A stretch of 8,735 bases of DNA, taken from NCBI GenBank assembly GCA_905214855.1, contig CAJMNU010000061.1:1-8735 (forward strand), written 5' to 3'. This DNA is from an uncultured bacterium. GTDB taxonomy: Bacteria > Bacillota > Clostridia > Lachnospirales > Lachnospiraceae. The stretch's first letter is position 1. Every line of letters begins with the position of its first letter. Made by a program: the position numbers and the translations under genes. Under the pieces are notes generated by a model that was not told the origin of the DNA, did no database searches, and saw only the letters and a program-made list of their open reading frames with translations. Positions 1 through 6,930 of this stretch are shown here, piece by piece.

Positions 1-124
1 GCGGTTATGGTATGCCATCTATTTTCTCTTTCCATATGTTTTATATGTTTCACTTTCTTTTTTATTCTTTTATCTGCCAAACGCTTCTTTTTGGCAAATA
101 TTTACTCCCTCTTGGGAAAACAAT
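1..124. other. Left-edge AT-rich region without a supported gene
   Basis: This stretch lies downstream of the minus-strand orphan gene. It contains a 7-bp inverted repeat (TGCCAAA at 75-81, TTTGGCA at 90-96, 8-nt loop). No T-run follows the stem on either strand, so it is not a convincing intrinsic terminator. On the minus strand a frame is open from a TTG at 80, through an ATG at 35, to the left edge (…MERENRWHTIT…). It could be the first residues of another gene, but it has no good ribosome binding site and is too short to judge. Confidence 0.5.
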
Positions 125-817
125 TTAGCCAGCCTCTCCTACTATATCTCTTAATAGAAATGCTAAATCATCCATATTTAATTCACTTATTTCATATTGT
201 GCGTCAACTTCTTTAATCGGTATCCACACAAATGTTTCTACCTGCTCATTTTTATAGAACTCTTTGTCATTTGTATAGAAATCCTTATATGCATCACTCT
301 TTCCAATATCATCCCAATTGATATACCGTTTTTTGTATTCTGCTATTGGATTTCCAAAAAACTTCATCTGTGTATATCTAATTTCTGTGTTATACAACCA
401 GTGTCGCATACCTGTTATTCTTCTACACCCATATCCAAAGTACTGACCAACTAAGTAGTATTTGTCATTGCAACTCTGTACTCTCAATATTATTTTAAGT
501 TTATCAAACAATATCGTTGTTTTACATTCATACGAATTTATCAACTCTACTTCTTTATCTACATATTCAAATTCTTTTTCTTGTACTATTTCACACGCAA
601 CTGACTGTACAATATTGAGTTCTGGATTCGTAGTATAATAGTCTGTAACAATCTCTCCAAACTTTGATCTATAATATCTCTCTATTGTACCTACATCATG
701 TCTACATTGCAATGGCAGCCATTTTTTCTCAAATTTTTCTAAATCCTCTACAAACCAAAAAGTTGTTCCATCACATATAGGAATACAATTCTGGTCATAT
801 AATGTTATTTTATACAT
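125..817 (-). CDS. Hypothetical protein, 230 aa, unknown function
   Basis: This is an intact ATG-to-TAA frame of 230 codons that I cannot assign to a family. The product is predicted soluble: there is no signal peptide or long hydrophobic segment. It is rich in Tyr, Phe, Lys, Asp and Glu, with aromatic patches such as TFWFVEDLEKFEKKW near the N-terminus (about residues 19-33) and VETFVWIPIKEVD towards the C-terminus. The ribosome binding site is weak (AGAGAG-like, about 9 nt before the ATG). It starts 47 nt after the MBOAT stop on the same strand, so read-through from that operon is possible. Its sequence is visibly more AT-rich than the neighbouring genes, with many AAT, TAT, AAA and TTT-type codons, which hints at recent acquisition, for example from a phage or plasmid. 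No mobile-element gene is visible nearby. That it is a gene is likely from its length and uninterrupted frame; a function would be guesswork. Confidence 0.72.
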   Translation of the reverse strand: MYKITLYDQNCIPICDGTTFWFVEDLEKFEKKWLPLQCRHDVGTIERYYRSKFGEIVTDYYTTNPELNIVQSVACEIVQEKEFEYVDKEVELINSYECKTTILFDKLKIILRVQSCNDKYYLVGQYFGYGCRRITGMRHWLYNTEIRYTQMKFFGNPIAEYKKRYINWDDIGKSDAYKDFYTNDKEFYKNEQVETFVWIPIKEVDAQYEISELNMDDLAFLLRDIVGEAG

Positions 818-864
818 AGTATTTTCTCTCTTTATAGAAACTCAATTTTAAAAGTAGGATTCAT

Positions 865-2301
865 CTAAAAACGGAAATACAAGAATGGATTATAGGTATC
901 ATTCACCAAATACGCAGTTGTCAGTAAAAACAAGCCAATATAAGCCAATACGCTCAAAAAATGCATTCCCTGTACACATACATGTACCCCAGCTCCAGAA
1001 CGCTTTGCAAAATTCTCAAATATTCTCTGCAACATCGGGTACACAGGAAACGCCAGCACAACTGCGATCAAAAGCACCACTGCATAATTTCCTAAATACC
1101 AAAGTACATCTGTATGCATCACTGGATTTCCCGCAAGTCCAAACATGGATTGTACATACAAGCTCAGTTCTCCCATATCATCAAAGACAAACAGGACAAA
1201 TCCCATGAGTACGATCAGTAATGTATAAACATGCTGCAATGGTTTCCAAATGGATGCCAGCTTTTTTCCCCACACATACTTTTCCAACACAAGCAGTACT
1301 CCATAATAAAGCCCCCAAAGGACAAAATTCCATGCTGCTCCATGCCAAAGCCCTGTCAAAAGCCATACAACTAACATATTGCGCAAATGTTTCCAGACAG
1401 AAACCCGATTTCCTCCAAGTGGAATATAAACATAATCACGAAACCATGTGGAAAGGGAAATATGCCATTTTCTCCAGAAATCTGTCACAGAAACTGCTGA
1501 CAAAGGATATCGGAAGTTTTCCATAAAATGAAAACCAAGCATCCATCCCATACCAATTGCCATATCACTGTATGCACTGAAATCAAAATACAATTGGAGT
1601 GTGAATGCTGCTGCTCCTAACCATGCAGATGCCACAGAAAGCTCTCCAGACGGAACCGCCCGAATCAACTCCCACATTGCCCCCACCTGATTGGCAATCA
1701 ACACTTTCTTAAATAACCCCTGCATAAAACGCAGTGTTCCTTTTACAAATCCGTCCCAATTGATCGTTCTTTTATGCAATTCTTCATGAATCGTAGAAAA
1801 ACGCACAATAGGACCTGCCACAAGCTGTGGGAACATAGAAACATAAGTCAGATACGTAAAATAATTCTTTTCTGGCGGAACTTCTCCCCGATACCGATCA
1901 ATACTATAACTCATAGTCTGAAATGTAAAAAAGCTGATCCCCACCGGAAGTCCCAATTTCAGTGGTTCTATAGAAAGGGAAAACAGCGTATTCACTGTCT
2001 CGATCGCAAAATCTGCATACTTAAAAAATCCAAGAACTGACAGATTTATTATGACAGAACAACATAAAAAGAACCGCCGTTTTGGCTTTGTAGTCCCAAA
2101 TCGTTCCATCAACAATCCATTTACATAATCTACTGCTGATGCAAACAGCATCAATAAGATATATACTGGTTCACCCCATGCATAAAACAAAAGACTAAAC
2201 ACCAAAAGAACGTAATTCTTCAGGGCAAATGGCACTATATAATACAAGCAAAGACATGCTGGCAAGAAAAAAAATAAAAACGGTATGCTGCTAAAAACCA
2301 T
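865..2301 (-). CDS. MBOAT family membrane O-acyltransferase (AlgI/DltB-like)
   Basis: This is a multi-pass membrane protein of 478 aa, the usual length for bacterial MBOAT proteins such as AlgI, PatA and DltB. Those pass an acyl group across the membrane for attachment to extracytoplasmic polymers. Family hallmarks seen here are the N-terminal MVFSSIPFLFFFLP segment, the Pro/Gly-rich LPVGISFFTFQ motif, and a central TDFWRKWHISLSTWFRDYVYIPLGGNR block with His280. After that comes LLTGLWHGAAWNF with His320, the near-invariant MBOAT active-site histidine. About ten hydrophobic segments run through the chain. I chose ATG 2301 over the in-frame GTG at 2313 because GGAGGA sits at the right distance before 2301 and homologues start MVFSS. 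It begins 11 nt after the DUF4358 stop codon, so the two are almost certainly translated from one message. Together with the SGNH gene upstream, the likely job is acetylation of a surface glycan. The acceptor (teichoic acid, exopolysaccharide or peptidoglycan) cannot be read from the sequence. Confidence 0.95.
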   Translation of the reverse strand: MVFSSIPFLFFFLPACLCLYYIVPFALKNYVLLVFSLLFYAWGEPVYILLMLFASAVDYVNGLLMERFGTTKPKRRFFLCCSVIINLSVLGFFKYADFAIETVNTLFSLSIEPLKLGLPVGISFFTFQTMSYSIDRYRGEVPPEKNYFTYLTYVSMFPQLVAGPIVRFSTIHEELHKRTINWDGFVKGTLRFMQGLFKKVLIANQVGAMWELIRAVPSGELSVASAWLGAAAFTLQLYFDFSAYSDMAIGMGWMLGFHFMENFRYPLSAVSVTDFWRKWHISLSTWFRDYVYIPLGGNRVSVWKHLRNMLVVWLLTGLWHGAAWNFVLWGLYYGVLLVLEKYVWGKKLASIWKPLQHVYTLLIVLMGFVLFVFDDMGELSLYVQSMFGLAGNPVMHTDVLWYLGNYAVVLLIAVVLAFPVYPMLQRIFENFAKRSGAGVHVCVQGMHFLSVLAYIGLFLLTTAYLVNDTYNPFLYFRF

Positions 2302-2312
2302 GTTGTCCTCCA

Positions 2313-3086
2313 CTATGAAATTTCATTCTGGATAATATTCTGGATCTGATCTGCATGATCGGAAATCACCAGATACACATATGCACCTGATACTTTTACG
2401 TCACTTTTGCTGACAATATCATACTGTTCTGGAAGATAATTCTCCATCTCTGCTTTTTTCTCATCAATCACCATCTGAAGTGCTGTTGTCAGACCATCTA
2501 TCTTTTCTGAGTCCTTTGCCTTCATGATAATAACTGTTTCTGCTGAAACAGCATCTTCAGACATAGCAAAAATGTATTCTTCCAAAGCATCTGTATCAAC
2601 TCCATAATAATTTGTTATAAATTCATCTGGCATACTGACCATGGAATGCAGTTCTACCTTTCCTTTGATCTCCTGATAAATCTCATTGACTGATTTTGTC
2701 TGTACTGTCTGTTCGCTTACAGAGGATGCCTCCATCTCTTCTGGTTTTTCCGTTTCCTCTGGTTTTTCTGCTATTTCTGTCGCAGATTCTCCCTGTTTTG
2801 TCACATCTTCTGTCTCTGTCGGATTCTCTTTTGTCATATTCTCTTCTATCGTATTTTCTATATTGTCTTCCTCCTTTTTGGATGTTTCCATCTTTTTTTC
2901 AGAAACTGTTACTGTCTCCTCAACACTACTGCTCTCTGCTATCTCCAGTGTTACTTTTTCTGTACTTTCTTCCACAGAAGCCTTTGCCTCTGTTTGGATC
3001 GTTTCCTTCTGACCGCATCCCACCAACATCAGGCAGGCTGCTGCCATACACATCCCCTTTGTCCAGTTTTTATATTGTTTTTTCAT
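2313..3086 (-). CDS. DUF4358 domain lipoprotein
   Basis: This is a predicted membrane-anchored lipoprotein of 257 aa. The N-terminus MKKQYKNWTKGMCMAAACLMLVGCG is a type II signal peptide with lipobox LVGC; the lipidated Cys is residue 24. Residues about 25-131 form a very Glu/Thr/Ser/Lys-rich, low-complexity linker that probably spans the wall. Residues about 133-252 form a compact globular domain that I recognise as DUF4358. It contains VNEIYQEIKGKVEL, a YYGVDTDALEEY segment, ETVIIMKAKD and a final VSGAYVYLVIS strand. DUF4358 has no established biochemical role; I know it mainly as a neighbour of MBOAT and SGNH genes in Clostridia. The frame is open upstream to an ATG at 3149, but the signal peptide and the AAGGGAG and AAAGGA sequences before 3086 support the start given here. 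It sits 128 nt after the SGNH gene and 11 nt before the MBOAT gene. A structural or accessory role in acyl transfer outside the membrane is inference. Confidence 0.87.
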   Translation of the reverse strand: MKKQYKNWTKGMCMAAACLMLVGCGQKETIQTEAKASVEESTEKVTLEIAESSSVEETVTVSEKKMETSKKEEDNIENTIEENMTKENPTETEDVTKQGESATEIAEKPEETEKPEEMEASSVSEQTVQTKSVNEIYQEIKGKVELHSMVSMPDEFITNYYGVDTDALEEYIFAMSEDAVSAETVIIMKAKDSEKIDGLTTALQMVIDEKKAEMENYLPEQYDIVSKSDVKVSGAYVYLVISDHADQIQNIIQNEIS

Positions 3087-3214
3087 GTCCTTTTCTCCCT
3101 TGTTCTTAATATTCAAAACACAGCTTTCCTGTCCATCTGAGATATACACCTTTCAGTTATCCAGTGTCTTTATCTTTTGCCATTTTGCTGCTATCGTTCT
3201 TCATCCTACATCTT

Positions 3215-4177
3215 TTACTGTAGTGCTGCTGTCTCAGCTGCCGTTTCCTCTGTCACAACTTCCTGTGGTTGTGGTGTCCACTTTAATATATTTCTTGCAT
3301 ACTCTCTCAATGTTGCTGACCAAACATCATATGCAGCACTTGTCTGATGAACATATTGATCGCTGCAATATACAGCAGCAAGTCCCCCAGTCTCATCGGA
3401 TAAAGGAGTAGCCAAATCCACAAATCCCCATCCATTCTCTAGTGCGATCTGATGCATTTTTTCATTAAACTGACGTATATTATCATTGTTTAACTTACCT
3501 TTTCCTTTTCCATTTAAAGTATATGTCATACTCAAAATATGGATCTTGGCATCCGGACTGGTCTCCAAAATCTTTCCGATTAATTCTTTATATTTTTCAC
3601 AACTTCCTTCTACACCACTGATATTTAAATCATTTAATCCAAAAAACAGAAAAACTTTTTTTACCTGCATCAACGCAATAGAATCCCAGATCAGCCGTTT
3701 TTGCCCCTGATATACCGGATGAACACTTTTGGAACTAACCTCCCAAAATGCGTTATGAGCTGATAAACTTCCTGCAGCCAAAAATTGCATATTAGCCAGA
3801 TAAGTATCCTGACGACGCATTGCATAATTTCGGAAACCTACCATCACAGAATCCCCCACAAATACAGAATCCTTAAAAAACTGGTCAATTTCTTCTTCTG
3901 CAACTTCTCGTTCTGTTGGTTCTGCTTCTTTCGAAGCATCCAAACTCTCTTCTGTCTCAACAGATGCCATCTTTGAAGAACTTTCTTTCTCTGCCTGCTC
4001 TTCTATTTTATAAGATGCCGGACCATTCAAATTGCTTGTCTCAATCTCTGTCTGCTCTGCATCATATGACATTGGTCCAACATCAGAGGAAGCCTCTACT
4101 TGAAATACACCCACACTCAGCCCTACAGCAGCAGCGATTCCCCCTATCCATCTTACTACTTGACTACATTTTTTCAC
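3215..4177 (-). CDS. Secreted SGNH/GDSL-family hydrolase or O-acyltransferase
   Basis: This 320-aa exported protein has a signal peptide at residues 1-29 (KK, then a hydrophobic stretch, cleavage near VEA-SS). An acidic linker (about 30-100) follows, then an SGNH catalytic domain (about 103-295). Seen motifs are block I FVGDSVMVG with nucleophile Ser110, block II Gly near LAAGSLSA (Gly136), block III FGLND (Asn182), and block V CSDQYVHQ with Asp273 and His277. The Asp and His are three residues apart (DxxxH) rather than the classical DxxH, a variant I associate with Clostridial members. SGNH proteins next to MBOAT genes (as PatB and AlgX are in their systems) transfer acetyl groups to, or remove them from, cell-surface polymers, which is the likely role here. 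The start is a GTG with TAGGAG 9 nt upstream. It is the first gene of the probable SGNH-DUF4358-MBOAT operon and has a sigma-A-type promoter about 60 bp upstream. A short C-terminal tail rich in Thr/Glu/Ala follows the domain. Esterase and transferase activity cannot be separated from sequence. Confidence 0.92.
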   Translation of the reverse strand: MKKCSQVVRWIGGIAAAVGLSVGVFQVEASSDVGPMSYDAEQTEIETSNLNGPASYKIEEQAEKESSSKMASVETEESLDASKEAEPTEREVAEEEIDQFFKDSVFVGDSVMVGFRNYAMRRQDTYLANMQFLAAGSLSAHNAFWEVSSKSVHPVYQGQKRLIWDSIALMQVKKVFLFFGLNDLNISGVEGSCEKYKELIGKILETSPDAKIHILSMTYTLNGKGKGKLNNDNIRQFNEKMHQIALENGWGFVDLATPLSDETGGLAAVYCSDQYVHQTSAAYDVWSATLREYARNILKWTPQPQEVVTEETAAETAALQ

Positions 4178-4235
4178 TTTTCTTTTCTCCTATGTCAAAA
4201 TTTATCCTATTTCCAGATCTTATGATCTTGATATC

Positions 4236-4264
4236 AGTATAATCGTACACCTCTTTTATTTCAA
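4236..4264 (-). promoter_or_regulatory. Sigma-A-type promoter of the SGNH-DUF4358-MBOAT operon
   Basis: On the minus strand, TTGAAA (4264-4259) is separated by exactly 17 bp from TATACT (4241-4236). That is five of six matches at each hexamer with ideal spacing. Initiation would fall near 4229, giving a leader of about 50 nt before the GTG start. The inverted repeat AGATC-ttat-GATCT (4215-4228) covers the predicted start site and could be an operator, but this is weak evidence. Confidence 0.6.
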
Positions 4265-4308
4265 GTCAATTTCTATGACGAAACTCTTTCCTTTTTCTTT
4301 CCTTTTTT

Positions 4309-4325
4309 ACAATCTCTGAAATTGT
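4309..4325. promoter_or_regulatory. 17-bp imperfect palindrome, candidate operator
   Basis: The sequence ACAATCTC-T-GAAATTGT is a palindrome with 7 of 8 arm positions matching around a single central base. It lies between the two divergent promoters, about 45 bp upstream of the minus-strand -35 and about 25 bp upstream of the plus-strand -35. That is a natural place for a regulator controlling one or both units. The regulator is unknown and no second copy was noticed in the window. Confidence 0.3.
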
Positions 4326-4347
4326 CCTATTTTTACGCAAAATCTTC

Positions 4348-4377
4348 CTCACACATCTGTCTAAAAACGGGTATAAT
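4348..4377 (+). promoter_or_regulatory. Promoter of the GH2 gene
   Basis: There is a perfect -10 hexamer TATAAT at 4372-4377, preceded by GGG. The best -35 is CTCACA at 4348-4353 (four of six matches, 18-bp spacer), so the -35 is weak. Transcription would start near 4384, leaving a leader of roughly 105 nt that contains the cre-like site. The strong -10 with a weak -35 suggests control by an activator or repressor. Confidence 0.5.
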
Positions 4378-4419
4378 AAAGACAAGGTGATACTTCAAAA
4401 CAGGCAGCGATTCACATTC

Positions 4420-4434
4420 CTGTAAACGATAACC
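4420..4434 (+). promoter_or_regulatory. cre-like site (CcpA/LacI-family operator)
   Basis: CTGTAAACGATAACC matches the Gram-positive cre consensus WTGNAANCGNWNNCW at every position except the two outer W bases. The core TGNAANCGNWNNC is perfect. It lies about 40-50 bp downstream of the predicted transcription start of the GH2 gene, where CcpA can block elongation or a local LacI-type repressor could act. This fits carbon catabolite or substrate control of a glycosidase. The site is seen directly; the regulation is inferred. Confidence 0.55.
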
Positions 4435-4490
4435 TCAATAAGAACTATCACATAAACGTATAAAAATACAATTAAGAAAGGATGCTGATT

Positions 4491-6758
4491 ATGAGAAATA
4501 AAATTTCTTTCAATGATTCATGGGCTTTTTCAAAATCCTGTACTTCCCTTCCAATGTCTTTCCCTACAGACTGGGAAATATTAGATCTTCCTCATACTTG
4601 GAACGCTCTGGATGGACAGGACGGAAACAGTGACTATTACCGTGGTGCATGCTGGTATGTCAAAGAGTTTGAAAAACCATTTATTGCACCTGGAGATCGC
4701 ATTTACTTAGAATTTGAAGGAGCTGCTGCTGTTGCAGACATCTATGTCAATAGCTCTAAAGTCGCACACCATGAAGGCAGTTATTCCACATTCCGTGCAG
4801 ACATCACAGATCTTTTAGAGGAAACAGGCAATCTGGTATGCGCCTGTGTGGATAATTCTAACCGCAGCTATATCTATCCTCAGGTTGCTGATTTCACTTT
4901 CTATGGAGGTCTGTACCGAGATGTCAATCTTTTGGTTGTATCTGATACCCATTTTGAACTGGATTATCAGGGAACAGAAGGAGTCAAAGTGACATCCGAG
5001 ATCAAAGGTGAGGATGCCCTCATCAAATTGGATGCTTGGGTATCCAATGCAGCAGAATCTGACAGTGTACAATTTTTGATCACAGATGCAGACGAATATC
5101 CTGTAGCTGAAGCCTTTGTTCCTGCATCTGCCCATGTTTCTACTCAGCTTCTTCTTCCAGATGTCCATCTCTGGCAAGGTGTAACTGATCCATATCTCTA
5201 CACTGTGACAGCCCGTGTCATCCGAGCTAACGATGCCATCGATGAAGTATCTGTCAATCTTGGTGTACGTGAATATTGTGTAGATCCTGAAAAGGGATTT
5301 TTCTTAAATGGTGTTTCCATGCCTCTGCGTGGCGTTTCCCGCCATCAGGATCGCCTTGGTGTCGGTAATGCATTGTATGAAGAAGAACATTGGGAAGATG
5401 CTCTAATGATCCGTGAACTTGGTGCAAACACAGTCCGTCTTGCACATTATCAGCATAATCAGGCGTTCTATGATGCTTGTGATGCACTTGGTCTGATCGT
5501 TTGGGCAGAGATTCCATTCATCTCTGTTATGAACCCTGATCCTATGGGACATGAAAACTGCAAGAGCCAGATGCATGAGCTGATCCTTCAGAATTATAAC
5601 CATCCATCTATCTGCTTCTGGGGTATCTCCAATGAGATCACCATTGGCGGTGAAGTTCCGGGACTCTTGGAAAATCTCCATGACCTGAATGAACTTGTAC
5701 ACAGACTGGATCCTACCCGTATGACAACTATGGCGCAAGTTTCCATGTTGTCTATGGACAGCCCTCAGAACCAGATCACAGATGTTGTCAGCTACAATCA
5801 TTACTTTGGATGGTATGGTGGAACTCTGGATATGAATGAAAAATGGCTGGATGATTTCCATGCAAAATATCCGGATCGTCCATTGGGTATCTCTGAGTAT
5901 GGTGCAGAGGGAATCATTACTTATCACAATGACAATCCAAAATGTCGTGACTATTCTGAAGAATATCAGGCAGTATACCATGAACATATGGCAAAGATCA
6001 TTGATGAGCGTCCATATCTCTGGGCTACTCATGTATGGAATATGTTTGATTTTGGATGTGATGCCAGAGATGAGGGCGGTGTAAAGGGACGCAATAATAA
6101 AGGTCTTGTATCTTTGGACCGCAAGACCAAAAAAGATGCATATTATCTTTATAAAGCATACTGGAGTGATGAACCATTTGTCCATATCACCAGCAAACGC
6201 TATGCAAAACGTACAGGTGATACGATCACCATTAAGGTATACTCAAACCTCCCATCCGTTACTCTCTTTTTGGATGGCAAAGACATGGGAACACAGACAG
6301 GATCCAAGGTATTCCTGTTTGAAAATCTTCCATTCACTCCTGGATTCCATACTGTTATCGCAAAAAGTGATCTGTTCAAAGATTCTGCTACCTTTGAAAA
6401 AGTGTCAGAACCAGTTGACGCTTATGTGCTTCCAGCATCTGATGATGATGGTGAAGGCGCTCCAAACTGGTTCGATATTGTAGATATCAGTGCAGCCCCT
6501 GCAGAGATGACATTCCATCCTGACTTCTACTCTATCAATGACACAGTAGGGGAACTGATTGAAAATCCACAGATTCGCACACTCCTTGAATCTGCCATCT
6601 CTACAACAATAGGGATGAATATAAAAGCAAATATGTTAGGAATGGTTGCCCAGAGACCTTTGAAAGATGTCACTATGCTGGTCAATAAAGAAAAAGCTCC
6701 TGCTGGTCTGATCGAATCTCTGAATGCAGAGCTCCAGAAAATCAAAAAAGTACAGTAA
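4491..6758 (+). CDS. Glycoside hydrolase family 2 (beta-galactosidase-like)
   Basis: This is a complete cytoplasmic retaining beta-glycosidase of 755 aa with no signal peptide, so it acts on imported oligosaccharides or glycosides. The GH2 sugar-binding jelly roll (about 1-155) contains LPHTWNALDGQDG and YYRGACWY. It is followed by an Ig-like domain (about 160-260, with LWQGVTDPYLY). The TIM barrel (about 265-555) carries NTVRLAHYQHN, acid/base Glu382 in WGISNE and nucleophile Glu469 in ISEYGAEG. A beta-sandwich (about 555-650) and a helical C-terminal extension (about 660-755) follow. I chose ATG 4491 over ATG 4482 because AAAGGA ends 8 nt before 4491 and would overlap the earlier start. N535-N536-K537 aligns with the NxK motif of beta-glucuronidases, but similar RNxKG sequences occur in beta-galactosidase-like GH2 enzymes. 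Beta-galactosidase activity is therefore the best guess and beta-glucuronidase or another GH2 activity remains possible. The gene is monocistronic: its own promoter, a cre-like site and a strong terminator frame it. Confidence 0.95.
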   Translation: MRNKISFNDSWAFSKSCTSLPMSFPTDWEILDLPHTWNALDGQDGNSDYYRGACWYVKEFEKPFIAPGDRIYLEFEGAAAVADIYVNSSKVAHHEGSYSTFRADITDLLEETGNLVCACVDNSNRSYIYPQVADFTFYGGLYRDVNLLVVSDTHFELDYQGTEGVKVTSEIKGEDALIKLDAWVSNAAESDSVQFLITDADEYPVAEAFVPASAHVSTQLLLPDVHLWQGVTDPYLYTVTARVIRANDAIDEVSVNLGVREYCVDPEKGFFLNGVSMPLRGVSRHQDRLGVGNALYEEEHWEDALMIRELGANTVRLAHYQHNQAFYDACDALGLIVWAEIPFISVMNPDPMGHENCKSQMHELILQNYNHPSICFWGISNEITIGGEVPGLLENLHDLNELVHRLDPTRMTTMAQVSMLSMDSPQNQITDVVSYNHYFGWYGGTLDMNEKWLDDFHAKYPDRPLGISEYGAEGIITYHNDNPKCRDYSEEYQAVYHEHMAKIIDERPYLWATHVWNMFDFGCDARDEGGVKGRNNKGLVSLDRKTKKDAYYLYKAYWSDEPFVHITSKRYAKRTGDTITIKVYSNLPSVTLFLDGKDMGTQTGSKVFLFENLPFTPGFHTVIAKSDLFKDSATFEKVSEPVDAYVLPASDDDGEGAPNWFDIVDISAAPAEMTFHPDFYSINDTVGELIENPQIRTLLESAISTTIGMNIKANMLGMVAQRPLKDVTMLVNKEKAPAGLIESLNAELQKIKKVQ

Positions 6759-6822
6759 AAGGAACTGGTCATCTGTTGTAAAGTGCAACAAAAGATAAAA
6801 AATCCCTAAACATATAAAAAAT

Positions 6823-6877
6823 ACTCCCTCCCATACCAGACAGGCTCAAACATCTTGCCTGCGGTATGGGAGGGAGT
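6823..6877. terminator. Bidirectional intrinsic terminator between convergent genes
   Basis: There is a perfect 15-bp stem: ACTCCCTCCCATACC (6823-6837) pairs with GGTATGGGAGGGAGT (6863-6877). Inside the loop is a second 5-bp stem, CAGGC (6841-6845) with GCCTG (6857-6861). On the plus strand the stem is followed by TTATTTT, serving the GH2 gene. On the minus strand it is followed by ATTTTTTAT, serving the isomerase gene that ends at 6931. Both flanks therefore have the U-rich tract needed for termination. Confidence 0.9.
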
Positions 6878-6930
6878 TTATTTTAAATCTCTATGGCAGC
6901 CTCATTTATTCTATTCTGCTTGAATCCTTT

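Noticed and set aside
1..80. Start of another minus-strand gene running off the left edge (…MERENRWHTIT)
   Set aside because: Only about 26 codons are visible, with a TTG or internal ATG start and no clear ribosome binding site, so it cannot be supported.
75..96. Hairpin TGCCAAA / TTTGGCA as terminator of the orphan gene
   Set aside because: No run of T follows the stem in the direction of transcription on either strand, and the stem is only 7 bp.
2686..3109. Two plus-strand open frames rich in Ser, Phe and Leu
   Set aside because: They are the antisense of the Glu/Thr/Ser-rich linker of the DUF4358 lipoprotein; low-complexity DNA leaves all frames open.
3087..3214. A separate promoter or terminator between the SGNH and DUF4358 genes
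   Set aside because: The 128-nt gap shows no convincing hairpin with a T-run and no good -35/-10 pair on the minus strand, so one operon is the simpler reading.
4400..4423. ACAGG / CCTGT inverted repeat in the GH2 leader as a riboswitch or attenuator
   Set aside because: Only 5 bp with a 14-nt loop and no competing structure seen; overlap with the cre-like site makes chance pairing likely.
5403..6185. A 260-codon open frame on the minus strand opposite the GH2 gene
   Set aside because: It lies wholly inside a gene with both catalytic Glu motifs and full-length homology. The antisense protein is rich in Ile, His and Cys, has no recognisable motif and lacks a ribosome binding site.
6774..6790. 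TGTTG / CAACA hairpin just after the GH2 stop as a terminator
   Set aside because: The stem is 5 bp and is followed by A-rich rather than T-rich DNA; the much stronger hairpin 33 nt further on explains termination.
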